A DNA stretch of 64,000 nt, taken from positions 30,560,926 through 30,624,925 of the forward strand of contig CAIIXF020000002.1 in the NCBI GenBank assembly GCA_903813345.2. The letters run 5' to 3'. Position numbers and translations under genes: made by a program. This document shows positions 35,901 through 46,845 of the stretch, in pieces. The number at the start of each line of letters is the position of its first letter. Positions within the stretch are counted from its first letter, which is position 1. This stretch comes from Owenia fusiformis. Its lineage: Eukaryota; Annelida; Polychaeta; Sabellida; Oweniidae. Below the pieces are notes generated by a model that was not told where the DNA came from, searched no databases, and worked only from the letters and a program-made list of their open reading frames with translations.

Positions 35901-38900
35901 TTAGAGATGAACTACAATAGTTAGAGGACCAGTAAAGCTAACCTTATTCAAAATTTGGACACTTGAATGCCAAGGTCAAAAACTAGGTCAAATCTATGAT
36001 TTTTCTTGTTTTTACGATCCTGACACTACACTTAAATATTTCTTTTTGGAATTTAGTATACAGATAGCCAAGAGTATGCTTATAGTGTTAGCCTTTTGCC
36101 GTCAGAAAGTATTTTGACCCATTTTTGAGATATTGTGTCCAAAATGTAGGTCAAAATAAAAAGTTCTCCAAATTTAACGTATGAGGTATGACTTAAGGGT
36201 ATTTCGACCTAGTTTTGAAATATAATGTCCAGAAAGTAGGCCAACAAAAACATCTTCAAATTTATTGTTTGAGGAGTCAAAATAGTGGAAAATTCTCTCA
36301 GGATTCCAAATCTGACAACCGAATTGAAATCAGACTACCGGTTTAGATAATACGCCATTTTGAAATTTCAAAAAATCAATATGATGGTAACCTGGTAGAG
36401 AGTCAAAAAATCGATGAAGATATTGAAAAATCAATCCATGTATCTATTTATTGATCCATTAATTAATTATTTATCTGTTTATTAATCTATTTATATTTGT
36501 TTACCTATTTTATCTATTCATTTTTCTCTATATACAGGGTGGTCCAAAAAAAATTTTTACTTGCAGGAATTCTTTTTTTATTTCACAGGTTGTAGAGGAA
36601 GGTCTAAAATTTATGGTGGTACCATACATTTTTCTTAGTCTTGAAATTTGCAGAAATTATAAGCCCTAACCAAACATTTCTGAAAATGGACAAATTGTGA
36701 TTTTCAATATCCGCGATTCTTCAACCCTTTAACACCTTTCCCCTGAGAATTTTTTAAGCTGCAGTCTTAAAGAACTTATATTTTCTTACTTTGTTCAATT
36801 TTAAATCCTGCACATTATGGCTTAAAACTAGAATTCTACATTTGTTAGTTGCAAAGTTATTGTGATCCAAAGAGATGTGCTAAGCTTCCACAGACGAAAA
36901 CATTTTTCAGTGAAATCATGAACATACCCCTATATGATCTTGAAATGTCAATATCTTCATAAATCATGGACCAATTCTAATGATATATGGCTCAAAACAT
37001 TGAATATTGAATTTTCTTTTGATTTTTTAAAGATGTTTGATGAAGGGGTTATCAGATACCTGGTCACAGGGGGCAACTTCCTTCCATAAGAGACCCCCTC
37101 TAACTGTTGGTGTAGGTAACATACCCCTGAACTGTTGAACAGTTAAAAATGCTTCAAAATGATCAATGGAAGTGTGAAATGTGTTTTCTGCTTGAATAGT
37201 GTCCATTTTGTCATATGGTAGGGTTTTAAACTTGTATCTCTAACTGAAAGCTGTTTAAAATCATCCAATGTGTTACAACAATTTCCGTGAATCACATTTG
37301 TAAAATTTTGTACAATATCTAATTTCCAGGCATGTTTGTTAAACGCTTGTAATTTCTTCAAAATTTAAGACTGAGAATAAATTATGTCATCAACCAAAAT
37401 TTTAGACCTTTTTCTACAACATGTGATAATTCGAGCCAATTCATGCATGTATTAAGAAAAATGTAGCCTGTTGCAGGGGTTCACTTTTTGGACCACCCTG
37501 TATATATCTATTTTTTATTGATATATTTATCAATTTATTCATCTTATTATTTATTTATCTACTTATTCATTTATTTATCTAACTATCTAACTTCATCTAT
37601 TTATTTATTTATCTATAAACTAAAAACAAATCTGTCATCTGGAGTCTGAAATTGAACTTGTTCAATTTCCAAAGTCTAGTTATTCTTCTACCTACGCTTT
37701 CTCAGTAACTAGAAGACATTGAGTCAAGTCCTGTATATGGTTAATTTAGGCCCAGTATCTAGTTTCTCGGAAATTGGGTCAATTTTTTTTATCTAGGTCA
37801 AAGGTCAAGAACTAGGTCAAATCTTACATTTTCAATATTCTATCAATTATCTTCTTCATTATTTATCGAAACATCGTTTTTTGATTACTCTTACTGATTC
37901 TGAGATATGACGTCCAGAAAGTAGGTCACACCAAAACGTGCTCCAAATTCAATGTATGAGCTATGAATTAGGGGTAGAATTATGTCAGGAATCCGAATCT
38001 GCAAACCAAATTTCGATTCGACTTCTGGTTCCGAAGTTATGGCGTGTCAAAAAAGTAGGTCAAAATAAAAATTCGCCAAATTTAACGTAGAGTTATGAAT
38101 TAGGGGTAGAATTTTGTCAGGAATCTAAATCTGCAAACCAAATTTCGATCCGACTTCCGGTTCTGAAGTTATGACGTGTCCGAAAAGTAGGTCAAAATGA
38201 AAAGTTTCCAAATTTAACGTATGAGTTATGAATTAGGTGTAGAATTTTGTCAGGAATCCGAATCTGCAAACCAAATTTCGATCCGACTTCCGGTTCTGAA
38301 GTTATGGCGTGTCCAAAAAGTAGGTCAAAATATTTCGACAAATAATTCGACAAATTTAACGTATGAGTTATGAATTAGGGGTAGAATTCTGTCAGGAATC
38401 CGAATCTTTAAATCAAATTTCGATCCGACTTCCGGTTCGGAAGTTATGGCGTTTTGAAATTTCGGAAAATCGATCTGATGGTATCCTGATAGAAAGTCAA
38501 GAGTAGAGAAGAAAATATTGAAAAATTCATCCATCCTTCCTATCTGATCCTATCCTATCCTTCCTATCTATCCTTCCTTCGTATCCTTTCCTTCCTATCC
38601 TTCCTATCCTCTCCTATCATATCCTTTCTTCCTATTCTGTTCTATCCTATCCTTCTTTCTTATTCTATCCTATCGTTCCTTCCCATTCTATCCTATCCTA
38701 CCTTCCTATTTTATCCATCCATCTTATTCTGGATGACTCAGCTTATTCTGGATGACTCGGCTTATTTTAGATGACTGGGCTTAAAAAAGTCTAGATCTTG
38801 AGTCTGAAATTGAACTTCGTTCAATTTCCAAAGTCTAGTTCTTTTTATTATTCTTTCAGAGTTTCTTCAATAACTATAAAGCTATAAAGTATCCAGTAAA

Positions 38901-40983
38901 GACCATAATACAGTTTATTTAGGTTCAGTATCTAGTTGGTGGGAAATTGGGTCAAATTTTTATTTAGGTCAAAGGTCAGGAACTGGGTCAAATCCAGTCA
39001 CTTTTTTCGATTTTCTCAGTCGTCCTTCAATATTTTCGATCCGTTTTTTTTCATTGTGTTCCTCATAAAAAAAGATTTAGTTTTTTGATATCTCAAACCG
39101 TTTTCGAGATATCAGTATCCAAAAACGAGGTCCGAAAAAGTCTCCGAATCCAATGTACAGGATATAATTTTCTCAGGATTTCGAAACTGAAAACCGAATT
39201 GAAATCCGACTTCCGGTTCAGGAGTTATGACGTTTTGAAAGTTCGAGAAAATCGATCTGATGGTACCCTTATAGAATGTCAAGACAAGTGAAAAAAAAAA
39301 AACCAGTCCAGTCCATTTCCAGGTCAAAGTCAAGGTCCAGTCCGGGTCCAAGTCCAGTGTTGGTCCAGGTCCAAGTCAAGTCTAGGTCTAAATCCAGTCC
39401 TGGGCCTAGGTCAAAATCTGGGTCAAATTCCTTATTTTTGCGATTCTTATACTACACTTTAATTATATTCTTCCAAATTTAACGTATGAGTTATGAATTA
39501 AGGATAGAATTTTCACAGGAATCTGATTCTGCAAACCAAATTTCGATCCGACTTCCGGTTCGGAAAATATGGCGTTTTGAAAGCTCAAAATCGCTAAATT
39601 TGGTGCCCCATGTTATGTCAATGAGAAAAAAGATTTTTTTGAAGTGTAAAATACAAGATATTGACTGAATACAGCTTAATATAATGAAAGCTTTTAAAAG
39701 AAGAAGACCTCGAAGCCACCTAGAATCAAAATTTGGTCAGCAAAATGCCTAGGTCAAAATCTAGGTCAAATTATTTTTTCCTTATTTTTGCGATTCTGAC
39801 ACTATATTTTCATGATTTGCTTCAAAATTTTGTATACAGGTAGGAAAGAGTGTGCTAATAGTATTAGCTTTTTGCCGTCATAAAGTATTTCAACCCACTT
39901 TTGAGATATGGTGTCCGAAATGTAGGTCAAAATAAAAAAGTTCTCCAAATTGAACGTATGAGTTATGAATGAAGGGTAGAATTTCCCCAGGAATCCGAAT
40001 CTGCAAACGAAATTTTGATTCGATTTCCGGTTCGAAATTTATGGCATTTTGAAATTTCGGGAAAAATCGATCTGATGGTATCCTGATAGAGAGTCAAGAG
40101 TAGCGAAGAAAATATTGAAAAATGCACCCGGCCTTCCTTCCCATCCTGTTTGATCCTATCCTTCATATCTACCCTTCCTTCCTATCCTATCCTTCCTTCC
40201 TATTCTATCCGATCATATCCTTCTTTCCTATTCTATCCTATCGTTCATTCCTATTCTTTCCTATCCCTTCTATCTATCCTTCCTTCTCATCATTTCCTTC
40301 CTATCCTTCATAACCTATCATATCCTTCTTTCTTATTCTATCCTATCCTATCCTTCTTTCCTATTCTATCCTATTTTTCCTTCCTATTCTATCCTATTCT
40401 TCCTTCCTATTCAATCCACCCATCCATCTTTTTCTGAAGGACTCAGCTTATTTTTGATGATTCTGGATGACTCAGCTTAAAAATTCTAAATCTGGAGTCT
40501 GAAATTGAACTTGTTCAATTTCCAAAGTCTAGTTATTTTATCACTCAATAATCATAACCTATGTCATATCTCAGTCTAGCGTTTTAATAAATGCACTTGA
40601 GCTGAGGCCAAGGAATGAAGTCATAAAATGTTTTAAAATAGCGTTTTCTACATTATGTTATATCAATTATTCGTCTTTTTCATCCTTACTCATGTTAAGT
40701 TTGTGCAAATGCAGTTGAAAATTGACATTACATGGCACTTTTAAAATCATTGTATAACCAATATGTATTCATGGGCTCAGTACTGTAGAAAACTATTCAT
40801 TTTTAGGGTGAACGACGCATATCTTGTTTGAATTTAATGTATAACAGACATTTCAATATGGTGTATAGATTGTGTTTATTCAGGCAGTTTAAAAGTTTCA
40901 CTAATTTCCTACTCACCCTGTCCCCCATTACTACCCCCTGCCAAATTCACCGTGCTTCCGGTAACACCCTCTGCTCCATTCAT
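26948..40983 (-). CDS. Gene A2: membrane-anchored bacterial-type solute-binding protein
   Basis: Exons: 40983-40917, 31252-31137, 30793-30693, 30423-30374, 29902-29807, 29356-29189, 28745-28606, 28070-27935, 27623-27549, 26988-26948. Sizes and phases equal those of A1 (990 nt, 329 aa) with no stop that I can find. Differences from A1 include GWAPTIGRKHVFSFAQSY where A1 has NWSPTIGRTHVFSFSESY, VTGSTVN in the tail, SCDG after the membrane helix, YNNCWNS in exon 5, and IDAMF for VDAVF. Arg162 is kept. Intron 1 is 9.66 kb because of a Helitron-like array, against about 0.68 kb in A1. Whether such an intron is spliced well is unknown. Probably functional, but less sure than A1. Confidence 0.75.
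32525..32712 (+). repeat. CTATC/CTTCC pentamer microsatellite
   Basis: Imperfect run of TATCC, TTCC and CTATC units on the plus strand just before a Helitron-like 3' end. Similar runs lie at the same relative place in two other units (38525-38716 and 40130-40420). Open frames rich in Leu, Pro, Ser and Tyr here are simple-sequence artefacts. Confidence 0.7.
33376..36210 (+). repeat. Tandem repeat of about 475 bp inside the Helitron-like array
   Basis: The phrase CTAGGTCAAAATCTAGGTCA recurs near 33376, 33850, 35009, 35487 and (altered) 35968, spaced 474-483 bp within runs. Each unit also carries TTTTTCCTTATTTTTGCGATT, TTGACCCACTTTTGAGATA and CGACTTCCGGTTCGGAAGT in that order. The last is a near-palindrome. 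Units differ by perhaps 5-15 percent. No coding. Confidence 0.65.
36535..37500. mobile_element. TIR foldback element in the Helitron-like array
   Basis: CAGGGTGGTCCAAAAA at 36535 is mirrored by TTTTTGGACCACCCTG ending at 37500, with TA on both sides. The arms continue inward imperfectly (AGGTCTAAAATTT near 36600 against AAATTTTAGACC near 37400). No transposase is present over the 966 bp. It interrupts the third Helitron-like unit. Confidence 0.78.
37905..38450 (+). repeat. Tandem repeat of about 130 bp
   Basis: Four units, each with AAAAGTAGGTCAAAAT, TTTAACGTATGAGTTATGAA and CGACTTCCGGTTCTGAAGTT, start near 37912, 38045, 38175 and 38312. The unit is an internal part of the 475-bp repeat that expanded on its own. 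Confidence 0.6.
38525..38716 (+). repeat. CTATC/TTCC pentamer microsatellite, second run
   Basis: Same composition and setting as 32525-32712, before the Helitron-like 3' end at 38838. Confidence 0.65.
40130..40420 (+). repeat. CTATC/TTCC pentamer microsatellite, third run
   Basis: Longest of the three runs, before the Helitron-like 3' end at 40532. Overlapping Ser/Tyr/Pro-rich open frames here are not genes. Confidence 0.65.
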
Positions 40984-41632
40984 CGTGTTTGCAATCTTAA
41001 GGATATCTTAAAATCCTAATATAAAAATGAAGCTATTGTAGGCTCCAATTCTTAGTTATAATACTTTAACTTGAAATATTTAACCGTGGCCCCTCGATGT
41101 TACTGATCGGATGTTGCCCTGACATACATACATTTCAGCTATATTAAGGCCAGCCTTCACAGCAAGGTTTATCATTCAACTAAATTATATTTTTCATGTT
41201 TTAAGTTTTTCACATTTTTATTTTATTGGATCGAAAGCTTTTTAAAGCAATGCATTGATCCAAATGGATACAAACTTAACTGACCTAATTTTATGTCACA
41301 ACTCTCAAACTTTTTATCATATTCATGAAATTCCTCTAAATTTTCTCCGATTTTGGCAAAATTAACATACATTTACATTGTAATTTTTGGTATGATAATA
41401 CAGAAAAATACACATTAAACATTAAGAAGGTATAGGAATTATATGGAGCTAATAGAAAACCAATGAATGTTACAATATTACGCCAAGGGCCGGAAAAGAT
41501 GTCTACTAAAGTTTAAATCATTATTACACTATTGGCTTGCTAAAACTTACAGGACATTCATGTAGTAAAGTTTGTTCTGAAGGGCTTTCATGAGTCGACA
41601 TGGTAACCTAGAAATCCGTAGAAAACCCTCAG

Positions 41633-42085
41633 TGGAGAGGTTAAGCTTTGCATATATAATCGAAACTGAACCTGTACGTATCACTCGACCATATACAAAT
41701 TCATGTAGCCTTCTCATATAAATAGCCGTTCAAATCCAGTGTTTGTTTAGACTACACCATAGCGTGTAATGATTCTATAGTATGTCATTGATGCGGTACT
41801 AAATCATGCATGACATACATCATCGTGTTCAGCAAGAATTCAACTGTACATCGAAATCAAAATTGACAGCATAGTGTTCAATAGACACGAGAAAAATGGT
41901 TCCCGTTGACCCAACGTCAAATATTCAAATCTCCCGTTCTAAACCCGAAACTCTGAAGCTGAAAGAGTATCTGAAGTAGACTAAGCGCGCATAAAACTAT
42001 GAGCGCTCGATACATTCCTTTGTTAATTTTTGTACTTTGCGTTCACGGTTACGTTGTGAAAAACATCGTTAGCTTAACCTCTCCA
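41633..42085. mobile_element. TIR element with TGGAGAGGTTAAGC ends
   Basis: TGGAGAGGTTAAGC at about 41633 is mirrored by GCTTAACCTCTCCA ending near 42085. The subterminal TTACGTTGTGAAAAA resembles the ends of the 7.4 kb element at 45641-53021, so this may be a small deletion relative. Non-coding; its target duplication is unclear. Confidence 0.55.
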
Positions 42086-42734
42086 TTGTCTCATGGCCAT
42101 ATCTTTATACACCATTGGCGTAGCCAGAGGGGGATTCGTTGAAAACGTTAACAAATTATAGTTTGAAATGCTTAGAATGCACCATATACAAAGTAAAAAA
42201 AAAGATCCATTCACCCCCGTGTCCCTTTTTGGGCTCACTTCGCTCGCATGATACAAACCCCAAACTTCGCACCCCTTGATATTTGCTAGCTACTTGGGCC
42301 ATAAATAAATTAGAAGTAGGTTTTCTATCACCATTTCAAAACCATGGTGGTTTGAAAACCCATAGTTTCCAATATTATCTAGATACATATCCCCTAAAAG
42401 AAATGGTATGGATATGGTGAACTTTTTGAACACACGTTTCTCTTAAAGATTCTCGCAATCTTTATCCAATCAGCGTTTGCGAGTGTGTCGGCTCACGTAT
42501 AAAAGGCGAATCCAAGTCAAATCCATGCAGGGGTGTATGAGGTACTCGAATAGGAAAGAGCTCGTGAAATCTGAATTTATATGCACATGGTCAATGTTTA
42601 CACATGTTTGGAGTTATTGAAGAAAATGTGATATGGGTGTGGTTCCGGATTTGAAGTCATTGCTGGAAAATATGATTTTAATACGTGAAATTATATCTAT
42701 AAATACAGCACTAAAAATAACAGTACACATGAAG
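42086..42734. other. Intergenic, nothing certain
   Basis: Contains CATTGGCGTAGCCAGAGGGGG (in part) near 42115 and TTGGGCTCACTTCGCTCGCATG-like sequence, fragments typical of decayed hAT-type MITEs. No gene supported. Confidence 0.3.
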
Positions 42735-42736
42735 TA

Positions 42737-43712
42737 CAGGGTGGTCAAAAAAACGGCAACCCTAGTTTTTCCTAATATCTTTGTCATTCTAAGGAATAAC
42801 TCCCTGATATTTTACACATTTGTACATCATTCAATTTCCTACCAAACTTCCACATTTCATGACCATCGGACTGATAGTCACAATTTTATTTCATTTTAAG
42901 CAACATACCCCAGATGGCCACTTTCGGGCTGTCTGAACTGGTCTGTTATCCAAATAAACTCCATTTCCAACTTGATGCACTGGTAAACTCTAACAATTAT
43001 GTATTCTTGGGAGACAAGCACTTCATGAAGTAGTGGAGAGGCACCTTCACACAGACAGATGCACAGTTTAGTGTGTTCTCAGAATATAGGGTCCTTTTAC
43101 CGTTGATGATGCTAACAGATATGCAATAACTGTCAACATAAAACTCTATTTTGTGATTCCCATGGAGTTCTTGGGGACTTAAGGTGACCCCAGAGGGGTT
43201 GAAAGGCAGCAACCGTGGTTCCAACAAGACAGAACCATACCCCATACACCAAATGATGCACAATAATGGCTTTGGGGACCACTTCAATGACCACATTATC
43301 AGCAGTACAACAGATAATGAATGGGCACCCCTTAGCCCAGATATGGCCCCATTTAATCTTTACCAGTGGGAATACCCCAACTACAGAGTGTAGGGTAAAA
43401 ACACCAGAAAGACATTTGACCTCAATATAAAGATCACATGTGTCATTCAGGCCATACTTGCTGAGGAATGCTGTTATGTCATTGACAGGTTTGGAAAACG
43501 CGTGGAGGTTTGCCTACAGCACGATATTGGAAAACTGGGGCACCTTGTTCAAAGTGCTGTAACATTGCAACTGTCTGTCCAATGTTCATGAAATGACACA
43601 GTCTAGTATGAAATTGAATGATGTACATGTGTGCCAAATATCAGGGCAAAATTTCCAAAAATGACAAAGATATGAGGAAAAATTAGGGTTGCCGTTTTTT
43701 TTGACCACCCTG
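42737..43712 (+). mobile_element. Mariner-superfamily element with decayed transposase
   Basis: CAGGGTGGTCAAAAAAACGG at 42737 is mirrored by an end finishing TTTGACCACCCTG at 43712, with TA on both sides. The interior keeps a mutated plus-strand transposase C-terminal part: WFQQDRTIPHTP (second catalytic Asp, about 43213-43248), then HIISSTTDNEW and PLSPDMAPFNLYQWEY at about 43295-43380, where the usual Asp position reads Asn. Several stops and frame changes occur, so the element is inactive. Confidence 0.85.
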
Positions 43713-44280
43713 TACATGTATGATTGTGTCCAGAAATGTTTGAAACCCTTACGGAAAATTCTGTCTGCATTTTGTCACTCTTTTTTGTCGACATGTCTCA
43801 GTTTTTTGCTCTTTCTTCCCGCATTCTAGTGTTGTTTGAATTAATATATTAATTAATGTATTTCTAACTAAAATATATCACTTTTTTTATAAACCACAAA
43901 ATTTAGATCATAAAAAATTATTCAATACTTGAGTGAGCACGATATGCAAGGGTTACTAAGTTGACACAGTAAATGACCACTGATATTGTGTTAGTCCATG
44001 CACACAGCGTATTCTGCTAATATACATTTGCTAACACCCCCACTTTCATAGTGAAGTGACTAATTGGTTTATGTTTACGTTTTAATGTGTTTTGGGTTCC
44101 TTGTTACAGCAAGGGGGGCCAGTAAAGTAGACTAACATGTTTGCATGGCAAATTTTGATCGAATATGTGAGTCATAAAAAATCTAAAAATTTAACACATC
44201 GTCAATTTAATGGTCATCTTTTGAATGATAACAATATAATTTGAAATATATATATACTAGTATATACTTTCATCTATATT
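43713..44280. other. Intergenic, nothing recognised
   Basis: AT-rich sequence with a short TA microsatellite near 44241-44262. No gene supported. Confidence 0.3.
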
Positions 44281-44283
44281 GTT

Positions 44284-44808
44284 TTGGAAAACACATCAAA
44301 CACTTGTTTTGATCTTGGTATCATTAATATTGAGAAGCCTAAAATTATGTTGTATGCTATTTTGTTCCGACAAGGTTCGGAAAGACATTTTATTTCATGG
44401 CGCATGAGTGATGGATTTTGTTCATTCTATGATGCAAAAAAGAAGGATACTGTTCAACACAGAATTTTGAAATGTATTCGTTTTAATGATGAGCGCCAAT
44501 CACTTTAATTTAGTATAAGACAGAAATGTAATGAAATCATATTTTCCTATTCTATCTCTGTAAGTTCAGAAAAGAAACATGGTTTTATTTTAGGGGATGA
44601 TGTATTTTTATTATGGGGGCATGATAAATTTAAAAATGTTGACAAGATTGTAAAAACATTTTTACTTAAAGTATACACGCCTAGAAATATGAGTGTGACT
44701 TAATCCCACACATCTAATGTTTGGTACTTTGTTTTAAATACTGTAAAATGTTTTAGACGCACCTATAATAATTTAATTGTGCCATCGTTTCAAAGATGTA
44801 GATTCTAA
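44284..44808 (+). pseudogene. Decayed reading frame of unknown origin
   Basis: One frame stays readable for 175 codons with only two internal stops (TAA at 44506 and 44701) before the final TAA at 44806. It includes GSERHFISWRMSDGFCSFYD, HGFILGDDVFLLWGHDKFK and a C-terminal NNLIVPSFQRCRF. The composition looks protein-like (few rare residues, mixed charge) despite the AT-rich setting. I do not recognise the family. It could be an old retrogene or part of a mobile element. No flanking repeats are evident. Confidence 0.4.
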
Positions 44809-44964
44809 ATAAATAATAAAATAAAAAAATATTTTAACAATATCACCTTCAATGGATTTTGAGAATAAATGAATTTTGGATATTTGGGAAGAGTGAAATT
44901 AATTAATTAGAAATGACAAACAGACACGCTATTTTGACTGATTGACAGATGCTATCACCTGATA

Positions 44965-45085
44965 GCTGGTAAAAACTTGTAGAGGTCTCATCGCAGAGCT
45001 CCGATTTGGGAATTTTTGACATGCTATTTTGAATTTCTTAGTACTCACAGAATATTAACTCGATCTTTTATTTATTTTTACAACT
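44965..45085. mobile_element. Partial arm of the 21887-type foldback
   Basis: AGAGCTCCGATTTGGGAATT and GACATGCTATTTTGAATTTC match the inner arm of the element at 21887-22881. The other arm is missing, so it is a truncated relic. Confidence 0.45.
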
Positions 45086-45691
45086 TGCTACTTTTTGCAG
45101 TAATCGGACGACTTAATAAAACGTATTCTTTTTTCTGAGTATGAAATATCGAACAATCCCCTTTTGAGAGGTGGTTGCAAACATGTTGTGCTGATATAAA
45201 AATAGCGCATATTAAATGTCATTGATATTAATACACATGTCATAGGCTTTGGTATTAACAGAATTTGTCTTGATTTGAAAATATCTATGATCGTGCCCAT
45301 CTACCATTAGCAAGGACCAAAAAGTAGTAGAAACAATTTATATGTTTCTAAAGCTTTGAATTGAGAATGTTTTGAATATTTCCTTTAAGTTTATTAGCTA
45401 TGTTTCCAAATTAGTTTCAACAAAATTTGCAATTTAGTGCATTTATTTTGCTTTTTAAGATAAACAGTATATGCAGGGTGTCCACAAAGTTCATACACTC
45501 CATCCGCCAAAATGTTAATAGTGTTGTATAATCCTATTTTATCGTGATATTTTCATATAAATCGTCAATCAGTTTGGATCCTACTTTTAGCTGGTCACAC
45601 AGTCAACCGTACCTTCGTCACCTGTAAATAAGATATATTAGGGAGGTTAACAAGACGATTTTTTATGACGTGAACCGCAAACGTAAACCTA

Positions 45692-46736
45692 CGAGGGTTG
45701 GCCCAGAAGTAATGCACTATATGCTGTAACTTTCTTTAATTTATCAATTCAGCCGAAATTTTGTGTATACAACAATTGAAGATTCATCTATTATATCCTG
45801 AAGTTTCAGCATCCATCATTTATATGAGGATAACAACATGAGGGTAGGGGTGGGCGGGGCAGGTACAATTTTTTCTAATTATGAAAAGATCTAAAGTGTT
45901 ATTTTATTAATATTTTCCTTTAAATGGTCAAAATGTTTGGGAAATTGTTAAATTTATTCATCATGATGTTAACCAAGTACGAATAATGCAATTTGACAAT
46001 GTGATGTCATAATACCACATTTCAATAGTCACGAATTTAAATACAGTCACAGTTAAGAAATTGCAAAAATGGCTGCAATTCTCTCGTGATAACAGAAGGC
46101 CTTGCGTTTGGTGGCCTAATTTCATACTTCACTTGGACTCACAGCCACGCAAAACAATGCTACTATGAAGAAAGTATATGAGGAGTATATACCAGATAGA
46201 ACTACAATTATGGGTGGCAGAAGAGATTTAAAAGAGACGATTTGACCCTGTATGACAACTCCAAACACAGGAGGCAAAAAAAACACAAGTCACAGTGGAA
46301 GAAATTGCCGAGAGTGTTTGACCTGACAGGCATCGAAAGTACATAACATGCAAAGGGCAATATTTTGAGAAAATGTGAAATGCAACAATGTGCAATATAC
46401 ATCCATTAGATCTCATAGTAGCTCATAGTAATTTAGTATCTTAAAATGTATTTTTGAGCATACTTCTTAAAGCTACACCAAATGGTATTTGTTGATTAAT
46501 TATTTTATATTATTAATTTGTTATTCCTTTTGACGTGACTGTATAACCTGCCCCGCCCTACCCAAGCTCACTAACTTGATTTTAGTATGACATCAATATA
46601 GTTTTATCAGTAAGCATTAACATTTTTTGGAATAATCAAAATGTCTCTTAGGAACATTTACTGAACATTTCATGGAAAAATATCAATTATTGATAAAGTT
46701 AGAGGATTTAGTGCATTTCTTCTGGGACAACCCTCG
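45692..46736 (+). mobile_element. Mariner-like relic with N-terminal transposase remnant
   Basis: CGAGGGTTGGCCCAGAAGTA at 45692 is mirrored by an end finishing GGGACAACCCTCG at 46736, with TA at both sides. The interior keeps a decayed helix-turn-helix-like part around 46150-46270 (WQKRFKRDDLTLYD in one frame, close to the mariner RWYKRF motif), then nothing of the catalytic domain. It is a deletion derivative. Confidence 0.82.
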
Positions 46737-46845
46737 TATACGTTCCTGTTTACATTCTACAACAAAAGTGCTTTAAGCTAAGCACTTTAGATACTGAGCC
46801 AACGCGAACCTCAAAATGACCTTTTCTTTTTCTTAGCGGCCTTTT

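Larger units (their letters stand above)
31415..40532 (+). mobile_element. Helitron-like (Helentron/HINE-type) array in A2 intron 1
   Basis: Units start with TC after an A (TCTGGAGTCTATTG at 31415, 31465, 34370). They end in a 10-nt-stem hairpin (GAAATTGAAC, 2-3 nt loop, GTTCAATTTC), then 6-7 nt, CTAG and a T. Such ends lie at 32830, 34340, 37679, 38838 and 40532. This matches Helitron rules: 5' TC, 3' hairpin plus CTRR, insertion between A and T, no target duplication. Interiors hold tandem repeats and CTATC-type microsatellites, as in Helentron-derived elements, and no helicase or Rep gene. Blocks A1 and A3 lack the array. It replaces about 250 bp of their intron. Confidence 0.7.
26190..41480 (-). 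repeat. Segmental duplication block A, copy 2
   Basis: Matches block A1 and A3 from the 3' flank MITEs through exon 1 and its upstream DNA, except for the 9.1 kb array at 31415-40532. It also lacks the A1-specific foldback, mariner and hAT MITE, and has a deletion of about 280 bp in the intron between exons 7 and 8 (near 28230). Confidence 0.85.

Noticed and set aside
40130-40437. Ser/Tyr/Pro-rich frames as antifreeze-like or secreted peptides
   Set aside because: They come from a CTATC/TTCC microsatellite, open in several frames at once.
43184-43393. 69-residue frame as a host gene
   Set aside because: It reads PLSPDMAPFNLYQWEY, a decayed mariner transposase C-terminal motif, within matching inverted termini.
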